Below, in pieces: positions 1-8,443 of a stretch of DNA of 64,000 nt. Made by a program: the position numbers and the translations under genes. This DNA is from CAJQQK01 sp049116495 (GTDB lineage: Bacteria > Pseudomonadota > Alphaproteobacteria > Rhizobiales > Hyphomicrobiaceae). The stretch spans positions 1 to 64,000 of the forward strand of contig JAGDYV010000012.1 of assembly GCA_049116495.1 (NCBI GenBank). Reading direction: 5' to 3'. How positions within the stretch are numbered: position 1 is the first letter of the stretch; each line of letters opens with the position of its first letter. Below the pieces are notes generated by a model. That model had not been told where the DNA came from and did no database searches. It was given only the letters and a program-made list of their open reading frames with translations.

Positions 1-197
1 TGGTGGCGCTGATGTGGATCGGTCGCGGCACCTACGAAAGCGACGAACTGGACACCGCGATCGCAACGGCACGCAGTGAACGCGTCAACAAAACGTCAGC
101 CTACCTGCTCGGTATTCCACTGCTTGCCGACTATCTGGAGGAGGGTCTCCAAAAACTCAATTTTTCAGCCGAAGATATCGAGAACGACATTCTTTGA
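1..197 (+). CDS. DUF3775-family protein, C-terminal part (5' truncated)
   Basis: The reading frame is open from the window edge, so this is the C-terminal end of a longer protein. The visible 64 residues (ALMWIGRG near the start, then TSAYLLGIPLLADYLEEGL) match the conserved end of DUF3775 proteins, small uncharacterised proteobacterial proteins of unknown role. The match is from memory of the family pattern. The apparent GTG at position 3 is probably internal. The gene ends 42 bases before the convergent antiporter gene, so it belongs to a transcription unit that starts outside the window. Confidence 0.7.
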   Translation, partial: VALMWIGRGTYESDELDTAIATARSERVNKTSAYLLGIPLLADYLEEGLQKLNFSAEDIENDIL

Positions 198-239
198 TGT
201 ATCCTGGGGAGTTCCTCTAGGGCCTTGAAAAGAAGCTGC

Positions 240-1412
240 TCATTCCGCTTCTCCTACTTTACGCAATGTCAACTGGGTCAAAGCAGGGCCAATCAATTCA
301 AAAAAGACCGTCGTGCCGATCGTGACGGCGATGAGCGTTTCCTTGTGTTCTGGGAAATGTCCGACGGCGACCAGCGTCATGCCTAGAGCGACACCGGCCT
401 GCGGCGTCAGCGCCAAGCCAATCCAACGCCGGTGCACAACAGGTGCACCGGCCCAGATTGCCCCCAGGCAGCCTGCCGTAACCCGCGAGGCGACGCGCAG
501 GACGATATAGGCAACGCCAAGCCCACTGATCTGAACCACGCTGTCAAGATGCAAGGACGCCCCTGACAACACGAAGAACAGAACCATGAATGGCCATTCG
601 ATATTCTCGATCTCGTGAAAGGGGCGATTGTGGTGCCTCGCCAGATTGGCGACGATCGCACCCGTAACCATTCCGGCCAAAAGAAACGAGACGCCCAGCC
701 AAACCGAAAAACCGGCGCAAAGCAATACGACACCTAACGCCTCAGCCTGCATCGGTTCGCCGGATTGAATTCGACCCGTCAACAAGGCCGCAGGTAGTCC
801 GACTGCCACTCCGACCAAAAAAGCACCTGCAAGTTCCCATAATCCGTGTCCCATCGCCGCCCAATTTGCATCGCCGGCAAGTGAACTTGCCGCAGCCAGT
901 AGAATGCTGAACATGATTAGACCCCAGGCGTCATCGACAGCGACAATGCCCAGTAGCGTGTCGGTGAACGGTCCTTTTGCGCGGAGCTGGCGCACGGCAT
1001 CCTGAGTCGCAGCCGGCGCCGTCGCCGTTGCTATGCCAGCTAACAGCAAAGCCAGTTGCGTCGAAACCCCGATCGCAATCAGTCCCAAGAACACAAGCAT
1101 TGCCGTCAGAATGACGACCGACAACGATACGATCAGTATCGTCTTACCATTCTTGTTCAATTTGGCATTGGAGAGTGTGCCGCCTAGCAGAAATGCGACC
1201 ATTGTGAGCGCGATCGACGCTAGAAACTCATAAGAATTGGAAAGTGATTTGGGCACCAGGTCCAACATGGATGGCCCGGCGATCACACCAAACACGATCA
1301 ACAAGGTCACGCGTGGCATACGCGTTCGACGCCCCACCTCATCGGCGACCAAACCGGCCAGTAGCAGCCCGCCAAGGGCAAGCAAAATAAAATGCGTTTC
1401 CATCACTGCCAC
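240..1412 (-). CDS. Cation:proton antiporter, CPA2/Kef-like
   Basis: A 390-residue, almost wholly hydrophobic protein with about 11 to 12 membrane segments. The order of segments, the Asp-containing segment near residue 160 (VAVDDAWGLI) and the early VADEVGRRTRMPRVTLL stretch match Na+/H+ or K+/H+ exchangers of the CPA2 family. It would exchange a monovalent cation for protons across the inner membrane. There is no C-terminal RCK/TrkA domain, so it is a short transporter-only form. The start is uncertain: GTG at 1412, or ATG at 1403, which overlaps the stop of a 38-codon open frame just upstream. No FixK-type box is visible in front of it. Confidence 0.85.
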   Translation of the reverse strand: MAVMETHFILLALGGLLLAGLVADEVGRRTRMPRVTLLIVFGVIAGPSMLDLVPKSLSNSYEFLASIALTMVAFLLGGTLSNAKLNKNGKTILIVSLSVVILTAMLVFLGLIAIGVSTQLALLLAGIATATAPAATQDAVRQLRAKGPFTDTLLGIVAVDDAWGLIMFSILLAAASSLAGDANWAAMGHGLWELAGAFLVGVAVGLPAALLTGRIQSGEPMQAEALGVVLLCAGFSVWLGVSFLLAGMVTGAIVANLARHHNRPFHEIENIEWPFMVLFFVLSGASLHLDSVVQISGLGVAYIVLRVASRVTAGCLGAIWAGAPVVHRRWIGLALTPQAGVALGMTLVAVGHFPEHKETLIAVTIGTTVFFELIGPALTQLTLRKVGEAE

Positions 1413-1519
1413 GCGACGCCAGCTGAGATCAGCGTGCCCGCATGGCTAGCCAGGATCTTGCACACCTCATCTAAGAGGCCAAAACGTACCGGCCCGCCAG
1501 TTTCGTTCGTAAAGCTCAT
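1403..1519 (-). CDS. Possible 38-residue leader ORF before the antiporter
   Basis: An ATG-initiated frame (MSFTNETGG..., ending VAWQ) stops with a TGA that overlaps the antiporter ATG at 1403 as TGATG. This geometry is typical of translational coupling. I recognise no family, and no clear ribosome binding site decides it. It may be a real small protein, a leader peptide or chance. Confidence 0.25.
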   Translation of the reverse strand: MSFTNETGGPVRFGLLDEVCKILASHAGTLISAGVAWQ

Positions 1520-2271
1520 TTAGACCTCGATTATCGGACGCAAGTACGGAGCGACTTCAAAGCTGCTGCGTGTTCATTCTAAAGCCTTCTCGAAAGCGAA
1601 TTGGTGCACCAGATCGTTCAGTCCCGACTCGGCTGTTTCCCTAAAGCCATAGCGCGCGCGAAAGACCGGTTGATTGAGCTTTATCAAAGGGCTGTGATTG
1701 CTTGGCGTACCAGCAACAACGATGATATCAACCATGTGCAAAACAGCTTCATCAGGATGATGCATTGCTGCGTGGTCGGGAAAGCGCTGTCGCGATCAAC
1801 GTCGCCATAGGACTGTTCGAAGAAAATAAACCCAAAGCGACGTCGGCACGCGGAGCGCATAGGTCGCTGCCGGATAACCAGACAGAATGTGAACACCCTT
1901 GGTACGAAGCGTTCCACCAAGCTTGATCATCCGTTCGATCTCGACGGTTTTGCCCAAGCTCGTTCGCGCTGTCACGGTTATCCGCGCCAACTGCCCGAAG
2001 GGCGCCGTACCGATGCTCGGCACCCGCAAACTATCGACTTGACCAACGCCTTCGCCGTCGGTTTCGGTCAGAATAGTGCCTCGTTCAGTGGCTCGACATT
2101 CGTTGATGGCTATGAAAAATCGTTGGATCATGACCGGATTGCATCGACGGACTTCAGACGAAAACTACCGGCACAAACCTAGTCGTCCGACAATCCAAGC
2201 AAGAGAACCAACTCGCCAATTGCGAACACAATAGATTCCAATTGACGGCTCGAGGGGCTAGGCCGGTATGC
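1520..2271 (-). other. No recognisable gene; possibly decayed coding region
   Basis: This stretch of about 750 bases has overlapping minus-strand open frames (1796-2131, 1684-1920, 1574-1765). They read in protein-like style for short stretches, for example KTVEIERMIKLGG and VDIIVVAGTPSNHSP, but they are in different frames. This could be an old gene broken by frameshifts. I cannot name the family, and none of the frames has a convincing start. On the plus strand I see nothing until the FixK-type box at 2272. Confidence 0.3.
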
Positions 2272-2285
2272 TTGATCTTCGTCAA
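2272..2285 (+). promoter_or_regulatory. FixK/FNR-type box upstream of cytochrome c
   Basis: TTGATCTTCGTCAA matches the CRP/FNR-superfamily FixK/FNR pattern TTGAY-N4-RTCAA. Its centre is 88 bases before the cytochrome start at 2367. It probably activates the cytochrome c and VIT-transporter pair under low oxygen. Confidence 0.7.
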
Positions 2286-2366
2286 TGCTCCCTGACCCTC
2301 ACACAACGAGATTGACTGACAACGCATGTTGTGGGGTTTCTTGAAACAAAGAACAGGGGCTGCGAA

Positions 2367-2708
2367 ATGCCGTTTGGCAAAGTTTTCAGGGCCATATTGC
2401 TTGCGTTGTTTTGCGTGACAGCCCTGCCGGTTTTCGCGCAGGACATAAAAGTCGGTCAGGCGATTGCAGAAAAACTGTGCGCCCGGTGCCATGCGATCAT
2501 ATCCGGGCAGAAAAGCAAGCATGGTTTGGCACCGACATTCCCTGCAATCGCCAATCGCTATTCAGTCTGGGGGCTCCAGGAAGCGCTCGCCGAAGGCATC
2601 ATTGTCGGCCATGCCGATATGCCGAAATTCACTTTCTCGCCTGCCGAGATCAATAATCTTCTGGCCTATATGGATACATTTACCCGCAAGAAGGGTAGTG
2701 CGCAGTGA
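2367..2708 (+). CDS. Periplasmic c-type cytochrome (mono-haem)
   Basis: I chose the ATG at 2367, giving 113 residues, because AGGGG precedes it at good spacing and the protein then opens with a classical Sec signal peptide (about residues 1-24, ending PVFA before QD). A haem-binding CARCH motif lies at residues 38-42, and HADMPKF supplies a likely Met axial ligand, so this is a small class I cytochrome c carrying electrons in the periplasm. The FixK-type box upstream suggests induction at low oxygen. The stop overlaps the GTG start of the next gene, so the two are cotranscribed. The electron partner cannot be read from sequence. Confidence 0.85.
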   Translation: MPFGKVFRAILLALFCVTALPVFAQDIKVGQAIAEKLCARCHAIISGQKSKHGLAPTFPAIANRYSVWGLQEALAEGIIVGHADMPKFTFSPAEINNLLAYMDTFTRKKGSAQ

Positions 2709-3433
2709 CGAATGACAAACTTGAGGCCGAGCATACACCAGCTGCGGTTCGAGTTCGTCTCGCAAGCAGGCCAAAGCCGTCCTATCTGCGCGATTGGGTC
2801 TACGGTGGAATCGACGGAGCAGTGACGACGTTCGCCATTGTTGCAGGCGTGGTGGGCGCAGACCTCAGCTCTCGAATAATCCTCATTATGGGGCTTGCCA
2901 ATCTATTCGCCGATGGATTCTCAATGGCGGCCGGAAACTACAGCGGCACCAAAACGGAAATCGACGACTACTCTCGATTACAGGCGATTGAACGCGAGCA
3001 CATCGCACAAATTCCGCACGGCGAACGGGAAGAAGTTCGGCAGTTGCTGATGCGAAACGGGTTGAGCGGAGAAGCATTGGAGCAGGCCACCGAGACAGTA
3101 ACGTCGGATCCAGACCGTTGGGTCGAGACAATGATGCGAGAGGAATACGGACTGACGGGCGTCCTGCGCTCGCCGATAAGAGCTGCATTGAGCACGTTCT
3201 CGGCATTCGTTCTTTGCGGTGCCGTTCCGTTGTTGCCGTTCGCATTAGGTTTGCCACAAGGGTTTACAGTCTCGATCGTGGCAACCGGTTGTGTATTTGG
3301 GGTTATCGGTGCGTTAAAGAGCCATTGGTCGCTGGCGCCAGCCTGGAAATCTGCCACCGAGACCTTGCTCATCGGTGCAGCCGCGGCCTTGGTCGCGTAT
3401 GTACTGGGCCATCTGCTCAAAACGATAGTCTGA
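2705..3433 (+). CDS. VIT1/CCC1-family metal ion transporter
   Basis: A 242-residue membrane protein. The N-terminal segments carry LRDWVYGGIDGAVTTFA and LANLFADGFSMAAGNY, hallmarks of the VIT1/CCC1 family. A charged helical central region (about residues 85-150, rich in Glu, with HIAQIPHGEREEVRQLL) follows, as expected for the cytoplasmic metal-binding part, and then three more membrane segments. Family members export Fe2+ or Mn2+ from the cytosol. The GTG start overlaps the cytochrome stop, which implies translational coupling and shared control by the box at 2272. It ends 14 bases from a convergent cytochrome gene. Confidence 0.85.
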   Translation: MTNDKLEAEHTPAAVRVRLASRPKPSYLRDWVYGGIDGAVTTFAIVAGVVGADLSSRIILIMGLANLFADGFSMAAGNYSGTKTEIDDYSRLQAIEREHIAQIPHGEREEVRQLLMRNGLSGEALEQATETVTSDPDRWVETMMREEYGLTGVLRSPIRAALSTFSAFVLCGAVPLLPFALGLPQGFTVSIVATGCVFGVIGALKSHWSLAPAWKSATETLLIGAAAALVAYVLGHLLKTIV

Positions 3434-3447
3434 ATCGAATTTGACGA

Positions 3448-3795
3448 CTATTGCTTGGCGGTCTTGAGGCTGAGGATATAGGCAATGATATTGTCGACAT
3501 CGTCACCCCGGACAATTAGATTCGGCATGGTGGGGTGCGGAGTTCGAAAGAAGACAAAAAGCGCCGTTCGCGTCATGCCACCCGTGTCCGCGATCATCTG
3601 AAACGGCAAGGCCTCTGCGACTGGAGATGTATTTCCGTTCGGTACAATCGAATGGCAGGACGCACAATGCATCTGCGCATACGCCTTCCCTGCTGTGGGC
3701 TCTCCCAGTGTTGCCGCATCGGCTTGGCCAATCGCCAGGCAACCGAACGCGCCCACCGCAGCTGAAAGATATTTCCCGGCGTAAGAACTCTTCAT
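3448..3795 (-). CDS. Periplasmic c-type cytochrome (mono-haem), second copy
   Basis: A 115-residue protein with a signal peptide (about residues 1-27, ending GQADA), a CASCH haem site at residues 44-48 and a Met ligand candidate in HPTMPNL. It is diverged from the cytochrome at 2367 but has the same plan. It lies 43 bases downstream of the host-attachment-family gene on the same strand, so both probably come from the promoter with the FixK-type box at 4341. The electron partner is unknown. Confidence 0.85.
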   Translation of the reverse strand: MKSSYAGKYLSAAVGAFGCLAIGQADAATLGEPTAGKAYAQMHCASCHSIVPNGNTSPVAEALPFQMIADTGGMTRTALFVFFRTPHPTMPNLIVRGDDVDNIIAYILSLKTAKQ

Positions 3796-3838
3796 GGACC
3801 GATCTCCTCTCGGGCTTCGCTGTAATCAAGGCTTGCAT

Positions 3839-4282
3839 CTAAAGCGCCAGCGTGTCGCCGAGATGAGACGGCAATTCGGCATCAGGAAGGTGCGTGAGGT
3901 CTTTCCCCAGCTCACCGGTGACTTTGCGGGCAACCGATGCCGGCAGCGACTTTCGCAGCAACCCCAGCGCTTCCGGCGGCGCCACTAGAATGAGGCGATT
4001 GTAGTCATCCACGCAATCCAGCAGCACGTCGGCAATCTGCTTGACGAATCTCGCTTTCAACTCGTCATGCGCATCCGTCGGTGGTTCCAAAGCATGACGG
4101 GCATTGCCAACCGAACTGAACGTACGTCCCGGTCTGTCAGACATGATTCCAGATGATCGCGAATGATCTCCATCGAAGACCAAGCCTTCAACGGCAGAAA
4201 CTCCCTTGCCGGGTCCGTCGTTGCGCAGCACATGGGCATGGGCGCCGTCCGCAATAACAATCCATGTGATTGTTGGTTTCAT
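3839..4282 (-). CDS. Host attachment / baeRF-family protein
   Basis: A 147-residue cytosolic protein. It opens with WIVIADGAHAHVLRNDG and has the second-half signature LILVAPPEALGLLRKSL. This pattern is the 'protein required for attachment to host cells' family (PF10116), related to the archaeal release-factor fold. The biochemical role in bacteria is unknown, and members are common in stress or low-oxygen gene sets. A FixK-type box is centred 65 bases upstream and a TGATTAG sequence at a plausible -10 position lies between. It heads a two-gene unit with the cytochrome at 3448. Confidence 0.75.
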   Translation of the reverse strand: MKPTITWIVIADGAHAHVLRNDGPGKGVSAVEGLVFDGDHSRSSGIMSDRPGRTFSSVGNARHALEPPTDAHDELKARFVKQIADVLLDCVDDYNRLILVAPPEALGLLRKSLPASVARKVTGELGKDLTHLPDAELPSHLGDTLAL

Positions 4283-4340
4283 TTCGGATCCTCAATCTCT
4301 AAGCGTCACACCTAATCATCACCCGTGGCCCCCTTCGGCA

Positions 4341-4354
4341 TTGATGCCGATCAA
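4341..4354 (-). promoter_or_regulatory. FixK/FNR-type box upstream of the host-attachment gene
   Basis: TTGATGCCGATCAA has perfect half-sites TTGAT and ATCAA with a 4-base spacer. The sequence is near-palindromic, so the strand is assigned from the gene it precedes (start at 4282). Confidence 0.75.
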
Positions 4355-4635
4355 TTTAACCGCCATCGATTTGATCCCCCTTAACTAACGACGGTCGAAT
4401 GGAGACCATAGTGTCCTAGAGCAGAACAGGCACGCATGTCAGAAGTCGTTTCCGAGACGCAAGGCTCCTGGGCATTCTTCGAGGTCACAGACGGCGAGGC
4501 GCGATTGTGGCATGCAGAGTTTTACGCAAAAACGGGCTCTATGCGAACATCACGAGAGGTCTTGCAGAAGGCGATCGCGTGAAGTACCAGACGAGGGTCG
4601 TCAAGAGGTGATACTGCGGGTTCCTAATTTCCCCT
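4355..4635 (+). other. Gap with short frames, possible cold-shock-domain relic
   Basis: No convincing gene is present. A 48-codon frame at 4436-4582 has no recognisable match. In another frame the end of this stretch reads LYANITRGLAEGDRVKYQ before a stop near 4611. That loosely resembles the end of a cold-shock domain, where a variant of GLxxLxEGxxVxYE is usual. It could be a relic of a csp gene, but support is weak. Confidence 0.2.
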
Positions 4636-5892
4636 TCAAAGAAATCCGACAATCAAAAACAGTCCGCAGCAAATCATACCGACAACTGGCACCCACTGGG
4701 GATTGACGAAAACTCCCGCCGGAACCGGATCTCCGCGACGTTTAATATTCCACAAAGAAAGGTTTACCAGAGCGAATACCGTGAGCGTAATCTGAGACGT
4801 CAGCTCCGCCAGTCCTTTCAGGGGAATGAAAATCGCAAGTACAAGGACCAGCGCTCCGATCAATCCCGTGGCAAAGAGAGGCGTACGCGTAACCGGATGC
4901 ACATAGCCGAAGACAGCCGGCAGGCTACCTTGCTGGGAGAGTCCATAAAGCACTCTCGAGCCCATGATAATCTGGACGATTACACCATTGAGCGTTGCGA
5001 TGATGGCGATCGCGCTGATCGTTGCAGGGGACGCACCGGTTGTGCGCTCGAAGACCAGGCTGAGAGGCGCCTCTGCGCTGGCCAATTGTGGGACAGGGAC
5101 GTTCAACACAGCAACAATTGAAATCAGTACGTAGAGAGATGTCGAAATAATCAGCGTCAAAAAAATCGCCCGCGGCAAGGTTCGGCCCGGCTCCCGCGTT
5201 TCTTCGGCCATGTTCACTAAATCTTCAAAGCCGATAAAGGCAAAGAATGCCAGCACACCGCCACTCATGATGCCGAAACCGATCTGCATCAGCGTCATGC
5301 CATCCGGTAAGGGAGTCACATCGATCGTTGCCACGGAAGATGCACCCATGAAGCCGCCTGCGATCACGACAAGCAGACCGACGATTTCGATCATCGTCAT
5401 GACGGCCGCAAATGTAACTGACTCACGCACGCCCCAGGCCCCCACCAGCGTCATCAATGCCACGACAGCCGGAATCAAAACTGCGCCCGGCAAATCAATA
5501 AATTGGCGGATGTATCCAACACTGCCCAGGCAGATGGCAGCGGCCGACACCGTTCCGGCAGAGACCACCATCAGACCAACGATCACCGACAAGTTTTGCG
5601 ATCCGAAACCAGCCCGCACGTAGGCGGCCTCACCGGCGCTGACCGGTAGGCGGCCAACCAACTCTGCGAATGAACACGCCGATGGCAGCATGACCAATGC
5701 CGCAAGGACAAAGGCGAACGGTGCGTAAACCCCGGCGACCCCCGCCGTCGCACCCACCAGTACATATATTCCTGCGCCAATCGTAACGCCAAGGCCGTAA
5801 AGTACGATGAGCGGCAACGTCAAAGAGCGCTTCAGTGTCGGCCGATCGTGCGCTGTCAATGTTGTTGGTGTTTGTTTGATCATTTCGGGCAT
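4636..5892 (-). CDS. APC-superfamily amino acid permease
   Basis: A 418-residue integral membrane protein with about 12 segments. The first segment carries LYGLGVTIGAGIYVLVGATA, the consensus helix 1 of amino acid/polyamine/organocation transporters, and GFEDLVNMAEETREPGRTLPRAI follows helix 6, as in cationic or branched amino acid permeases. The substrate cannot be fixed. It sits 35 bases downstream of the quinone-reductase-like gene on the same strand and may be the last gene of a unit driven by the FixK-type box at 8281. Confidence 0.85.
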   Translation of the reverse strand: MPEMIKQTPTTLTAHDRPTLKRSLTLPLIVLYGLGVTIGAGIYVLVGATAGVAGVYAPFAFVLAALVMLPSACSFAELVGRLPVSAGEAAYVRAGFGSQNLSVIVGLMVVSAGTVSAAAICLGSVGYIRQFIDLPGAVLIPAVVALMTLVGAWGVRESVTFAAVMTMIEIVGLLVVIAGGFMGASSVATIDVTPLPDGMTLMQIGFGIMSGGVLAFFAFIGFEDLVNMAEETREPGRTLPRAIFLTLIISTSLYVLISIVAVLNVPVPQLASAEAPLSLVFERTTGASPATISAIAIIATLNGVIVQIIMGSRVLYGLSQQGSLPAVFGYVHPVTRTPLFATGLIGALVLVLAIFIPLKGLAELTSQITLTVFALVNLSLWNIKRRGDPVPAGVFVNPQWVPVVGMICCGLFLIVGFL

Positions 5893-5927
5893 AAGTCCCT
5901 ATCGATTTGGTTGGACAAATCAATCGT

Positions 5928-6512
5928 TTAACGAGCCTTGCGGCCAAGTTCGCGCATTTCGGCCAGCCAACCAGCCCGCTTGCCGTCGGATACAGCCTCG
6001 ACCATCCCGTAGATCGATTCTCGAATGGGTTTGATGCCGGCAAACCTCAATACGTTGCGTTCCAGCGACTTCAAGCTATGCGCCCCAAAGACCCAACGAT
6101 AAACCCAGCCTGGCATCCCCATCGTCACGACGATCCGCGCTGACTTGCCGGAAAGGTTGCCCTTGGGCCACCCCTTCGCGTTCTGATCAAATGCAAACCC
6201 TGGTCGAAATACCTGCTCGAAGAATCCCTTCAACAGCGCGGGCATCGTACCCAGCCAAAGTGGATAGACAATCAGGATATGATCGCACCAGAAAAGTGCA
6301 TCCTGAGCATGCTGGATGTCGGGAGGAAGCTGACCGCTCTCGAACTCCTGACTGGTGCGCAGCAGAGGAAAGTTGATCTGGGAAACTCTGATACGGCGCA
6401 CTTCGTGACCACCTGTTTCGCAACCTTCCTCGTAGGCCATCGCAAGAGCATGACAAAAACGCTCTTCATCAGGGTCGGGATGTCCATCAAGAACCAATAT
6501 CTTTTCCGGCAT
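5928..6512 (-). CDS. NAD(P)H-dependent flavin oxidoreductase, quinone reductase-like
   Basis: A 194-residue flavodoxin-fold protein. It opens with ILVLDGHPDPDEERFCHAL (phosphate-binding loop for FMN or FAD). The central signature is IVYPLWLGTMPALLKGFFEQVFRPGFAF, followed by VVTMGMPG, all typical of the MdaB/KefF/NQO1 family. These enzymes reduce quinones or electrophiles with two electrons from NAD(P)H. Relatives such as KefF activate Kef antiporters, which is of note given the antiporter at 240, but the two genes are not adjacent. It lies between the kinase and permease genes on the same strand. Confidence 0.85.
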   Translation of the reverse strand: MPEKILVLDGHPDPDEERFCHALAMAYEEGCETGGHEVRRIRVSQINFPLLRTSQEFESGQLPPDIQHAQDALFWCDHILIVYPLWLGTMPALLKGFFEQVFRPGFAFDQNAKGWPKGNLSGKSARIVVTMGMPGWVYRWVFGAHSLKSLERNVLRFAGIKPIRESIYGMVEAVSDGKRAGWLAEMRELGRKAR

Positions 6513-6653
6513 TATGAACCTCCATTTCGTTTTTGCTTCGGCGCAAAAAATGTCCTGTTACACGTCGATATCCGCATGGCTTGCCTGTCGTTAGAGTCGG
6601 GGAATTGATCGCAAGAAACAGGCTGCCTGCAATCCCCCTTCCTGAAATACGGA

Positions 6654-8246
6654 TCAGTGCCTGCCAAAAAGTGTCTGCAAGGCCGATTTCGTTTTGAGAA
6701 CTGTGCCACTACGATCACCGCTTGCATCGATATTCTGCCAGCACGTCACGACTGATCTTCGCGCAATTTGCATCATCACGACGGCTGGATCTGCATCGGA
6801 AGCGTCATGGAAGCGTCGAGACACCCGCTCGACAAGTTGGTTTTGCGGGGCCACAAGCCAAATGCCCAGAAACGGAACGCGAACACGCTCTGCAACCCTC
6901 TCGATGCAGCGACGATCAGCAGCGTCCTGAAACACAGCGTCGACGATGACCGACTGCCCTGCCTTGAGCGCCCTTTCCGCACGACGGCAAAGACGTTTGT
7001 AGACCTTGTCAGAAGTACTCTTCGTGTATGCATCGCGCGGCAACCGGACCAGGGGATTGATGCCGGCCATGTGCTTACGTTCAACATCACTCCGCAGATG
7101 CAAGGCTCCTGGAACGCGTCCGACTTCTGGTGCCAATGCTTCTGATACCGTCGTCTTACCGGTGCCTGAAAGCCCCCCGATCGCAATCAAAACGGGCTTC
7201 TTGGTTTGAAGAAACTTGAGCGCTAGGGAAAAATACTCTTCGATTTCCTTGTTGCCTGATTGCCGATCCAGGCCTCCGGTCACTGCCACTTTGTCGATCG
7301 CGACCATGGCGCGGATCGCAGCGCGAGTTGACAGAAAGAGCGGTAGAGCCGCCAGACCATCCAGTGCTTCCGTCGCTACGGCTTCGCTGACGTAGCTGCT
7401 GAAGCAGAGATTTGCATGCGCCTTCAAATCACGATGCCAGAGGTCCATCAACAGGAATGCCAAGTCATACAGAACATCGACGGTCGCTATTTTGTCATCA
7501 AACTCGATTGCGTCAAACAGCGTGGGGCGGCCGTTGCGAAGAACAATGTTCTTGAGATGCAAGTCACCGTGGCACAATCGAACCAAGCCGTGATGAGATC
7601 GAGAACGCAGCAGTCGTGAGTGAGCGTCGAGTTCTTTGACAATCGCGCCCGCATATTGCTGAACCAGCTTTAGATCGACGTGATTGCCGGCTTCGAACAG
7701 TGACGTGACGGTTTGTGTTATGACCCCGGCTAACTCACGACTGCCATCGCCAGTCCGACACACATCGGCCGCATCATGAAATTCCGCGATCCGCTCTGCC
7801 AGGATAGGCATTTGGGAAATGGGCAGATTACACTGGGTTGCAAGGTGATCAAACAAGTCGGACTGATCGAAGCGGTTCATGACGACGACCCAGTCCAATA
7901 CCGACCCGGCCCCACCTAATCTCAATTCACCATCGTCCTCACGCACAATCGGAAGAACACCAATATATATGTCTGGCGCAGCGGCCTTGTTGCGATCGAT
8001 TTCGTGGCGGCATGCGGCTGCACGTTTATCAAGTGTCGAGAAATCCAGATACCGGAGCTTCACCGCGCGTTTCAGCTTGTAAACGCGATCGCCAGCAAGA
8101 AAGATAAAGGCGCCATGCGTCTCGATCAGGTCGACTTCGCCAACATCTGCGCCATAGGTCGATGGTGATCCGAGAAACGCAATAACGTCTGCTTGATCTT
8201 GCCGTTCCCCAGCTTGAACTCCTGTAATGTGATTGTCGCTGGTCAT
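6654..8246 (-). CDS. Aminoglycoside phosphotransferase-like kinase fused to P-loop kinase
   Basis: A two-domain protein of 530 residues from the ATG at 8246. The N-terminal part has AGDRVYKLKRAVKLRYLDFS and the catalytic pattern LCHGDLHLKNIVL with FDAIEFDD, as in the APH/choline kinase fold. The C-terminal part has a Walker A loop, GGLSGTGKTTVSEAL, as in COG0645-type small-molecule kinases. The combined architecture is common in proteobacteria and its substrate is unknown. The frame is open to 8354, but family members begin close to the ADVIAFLGSPSTYG motif, so the Met at 8246 fits best. It is divergent from hsp20 and has a FixK-type box centred 41.5 bases before the chosen start. Confidence 0.8.
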   Translation of the reverse strand: MTSDNHITGVQAGERQDQADVIAFLGSPSTYGADVGEVDLIETHGAFIFLAGDRVYKLKRAVKLRYLDFSTLDKRAAACRHEIDRNKAAAPDIYIGVLPIVREDDGELRLGGAGSVLDWVVVMNRFDQSDLFDHLATQCNLPISQMPILAERIAEFHDAADVCRTGDGSRELAGVITQTVTSLFEAGNHVDLKLVQQYAGAIVKELDAHSRLLRSRSHHGLVRLCHGDLHLKNIVLRNGRPTLFDAIEFDDKIATVDVLYDLAFLLMDLWHRDLKAHANLCFSSYVSEAVATEALDGLAALPLFLSTRAAIRAMVAIDKVAVTGGLDRQSGNKEIEEYFSLALKFLQTKKPVLIAIGGLSGTGKTTVSEALAPEVGRVPGALHLRSDVERKHMAGINPLVRLPRDAYTKSTSDKVYKRLCRRAERALKAGQSVIVDAVFQDAADRRCIERVAERVRVPFLGIWLVAPQNQLVERVSRRFHDASDADPAVVMMQIARRSVVTCWQNIDASGDRSGTVLKTKSALQTLFGRH

Positions 8247-8280
8247 CCCGCACTCAGAGCACCGCATGTGCCACTGCGCA

Positions 8281-8294
8281 TTGATTCGGATCAA
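8281..8294 (-). promoter_or_regulatory. FixK/FNR-type box for the kinase operon
   Basis: TTGATTCGGATCAA has perfect half-sites. It lies between two divergent genes, nearer the minus-strand kinase gene (start 8246). A class II site would place the transcript start at or very near the start codon. Confidence 0.7.
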
Positions 8295-8325
8295 GCTTAG
8301 AAGGTTACGGTCAGGTCCTGAAAGT

Positions 8326-8339
8326 TTGACCTGCGTCAA
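8326..8339 (+). promoter_or_regulatory. FixK/FNR-type box for hsp20
   Basis: TTGACCTGCGTCAA fits TTGAY-N4-RTCAA. Its centre is 111 bases before the hsp20 start. An AATAGT sequence at 8360-8365 sits where a -10 element would for a class II site, implying a leader of about 70 bases. Confidence 0.65.
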
Positions 8340-8443
8340 CGTCGATCCAATCAATTTTCAATAGTCAGAAATTGTTTCGCGAATGTCCCGCCGACACTTC
8401 GCAAGTCAGCAAACTTGTTTCAGTCAGATACAGGAGAAAAACA

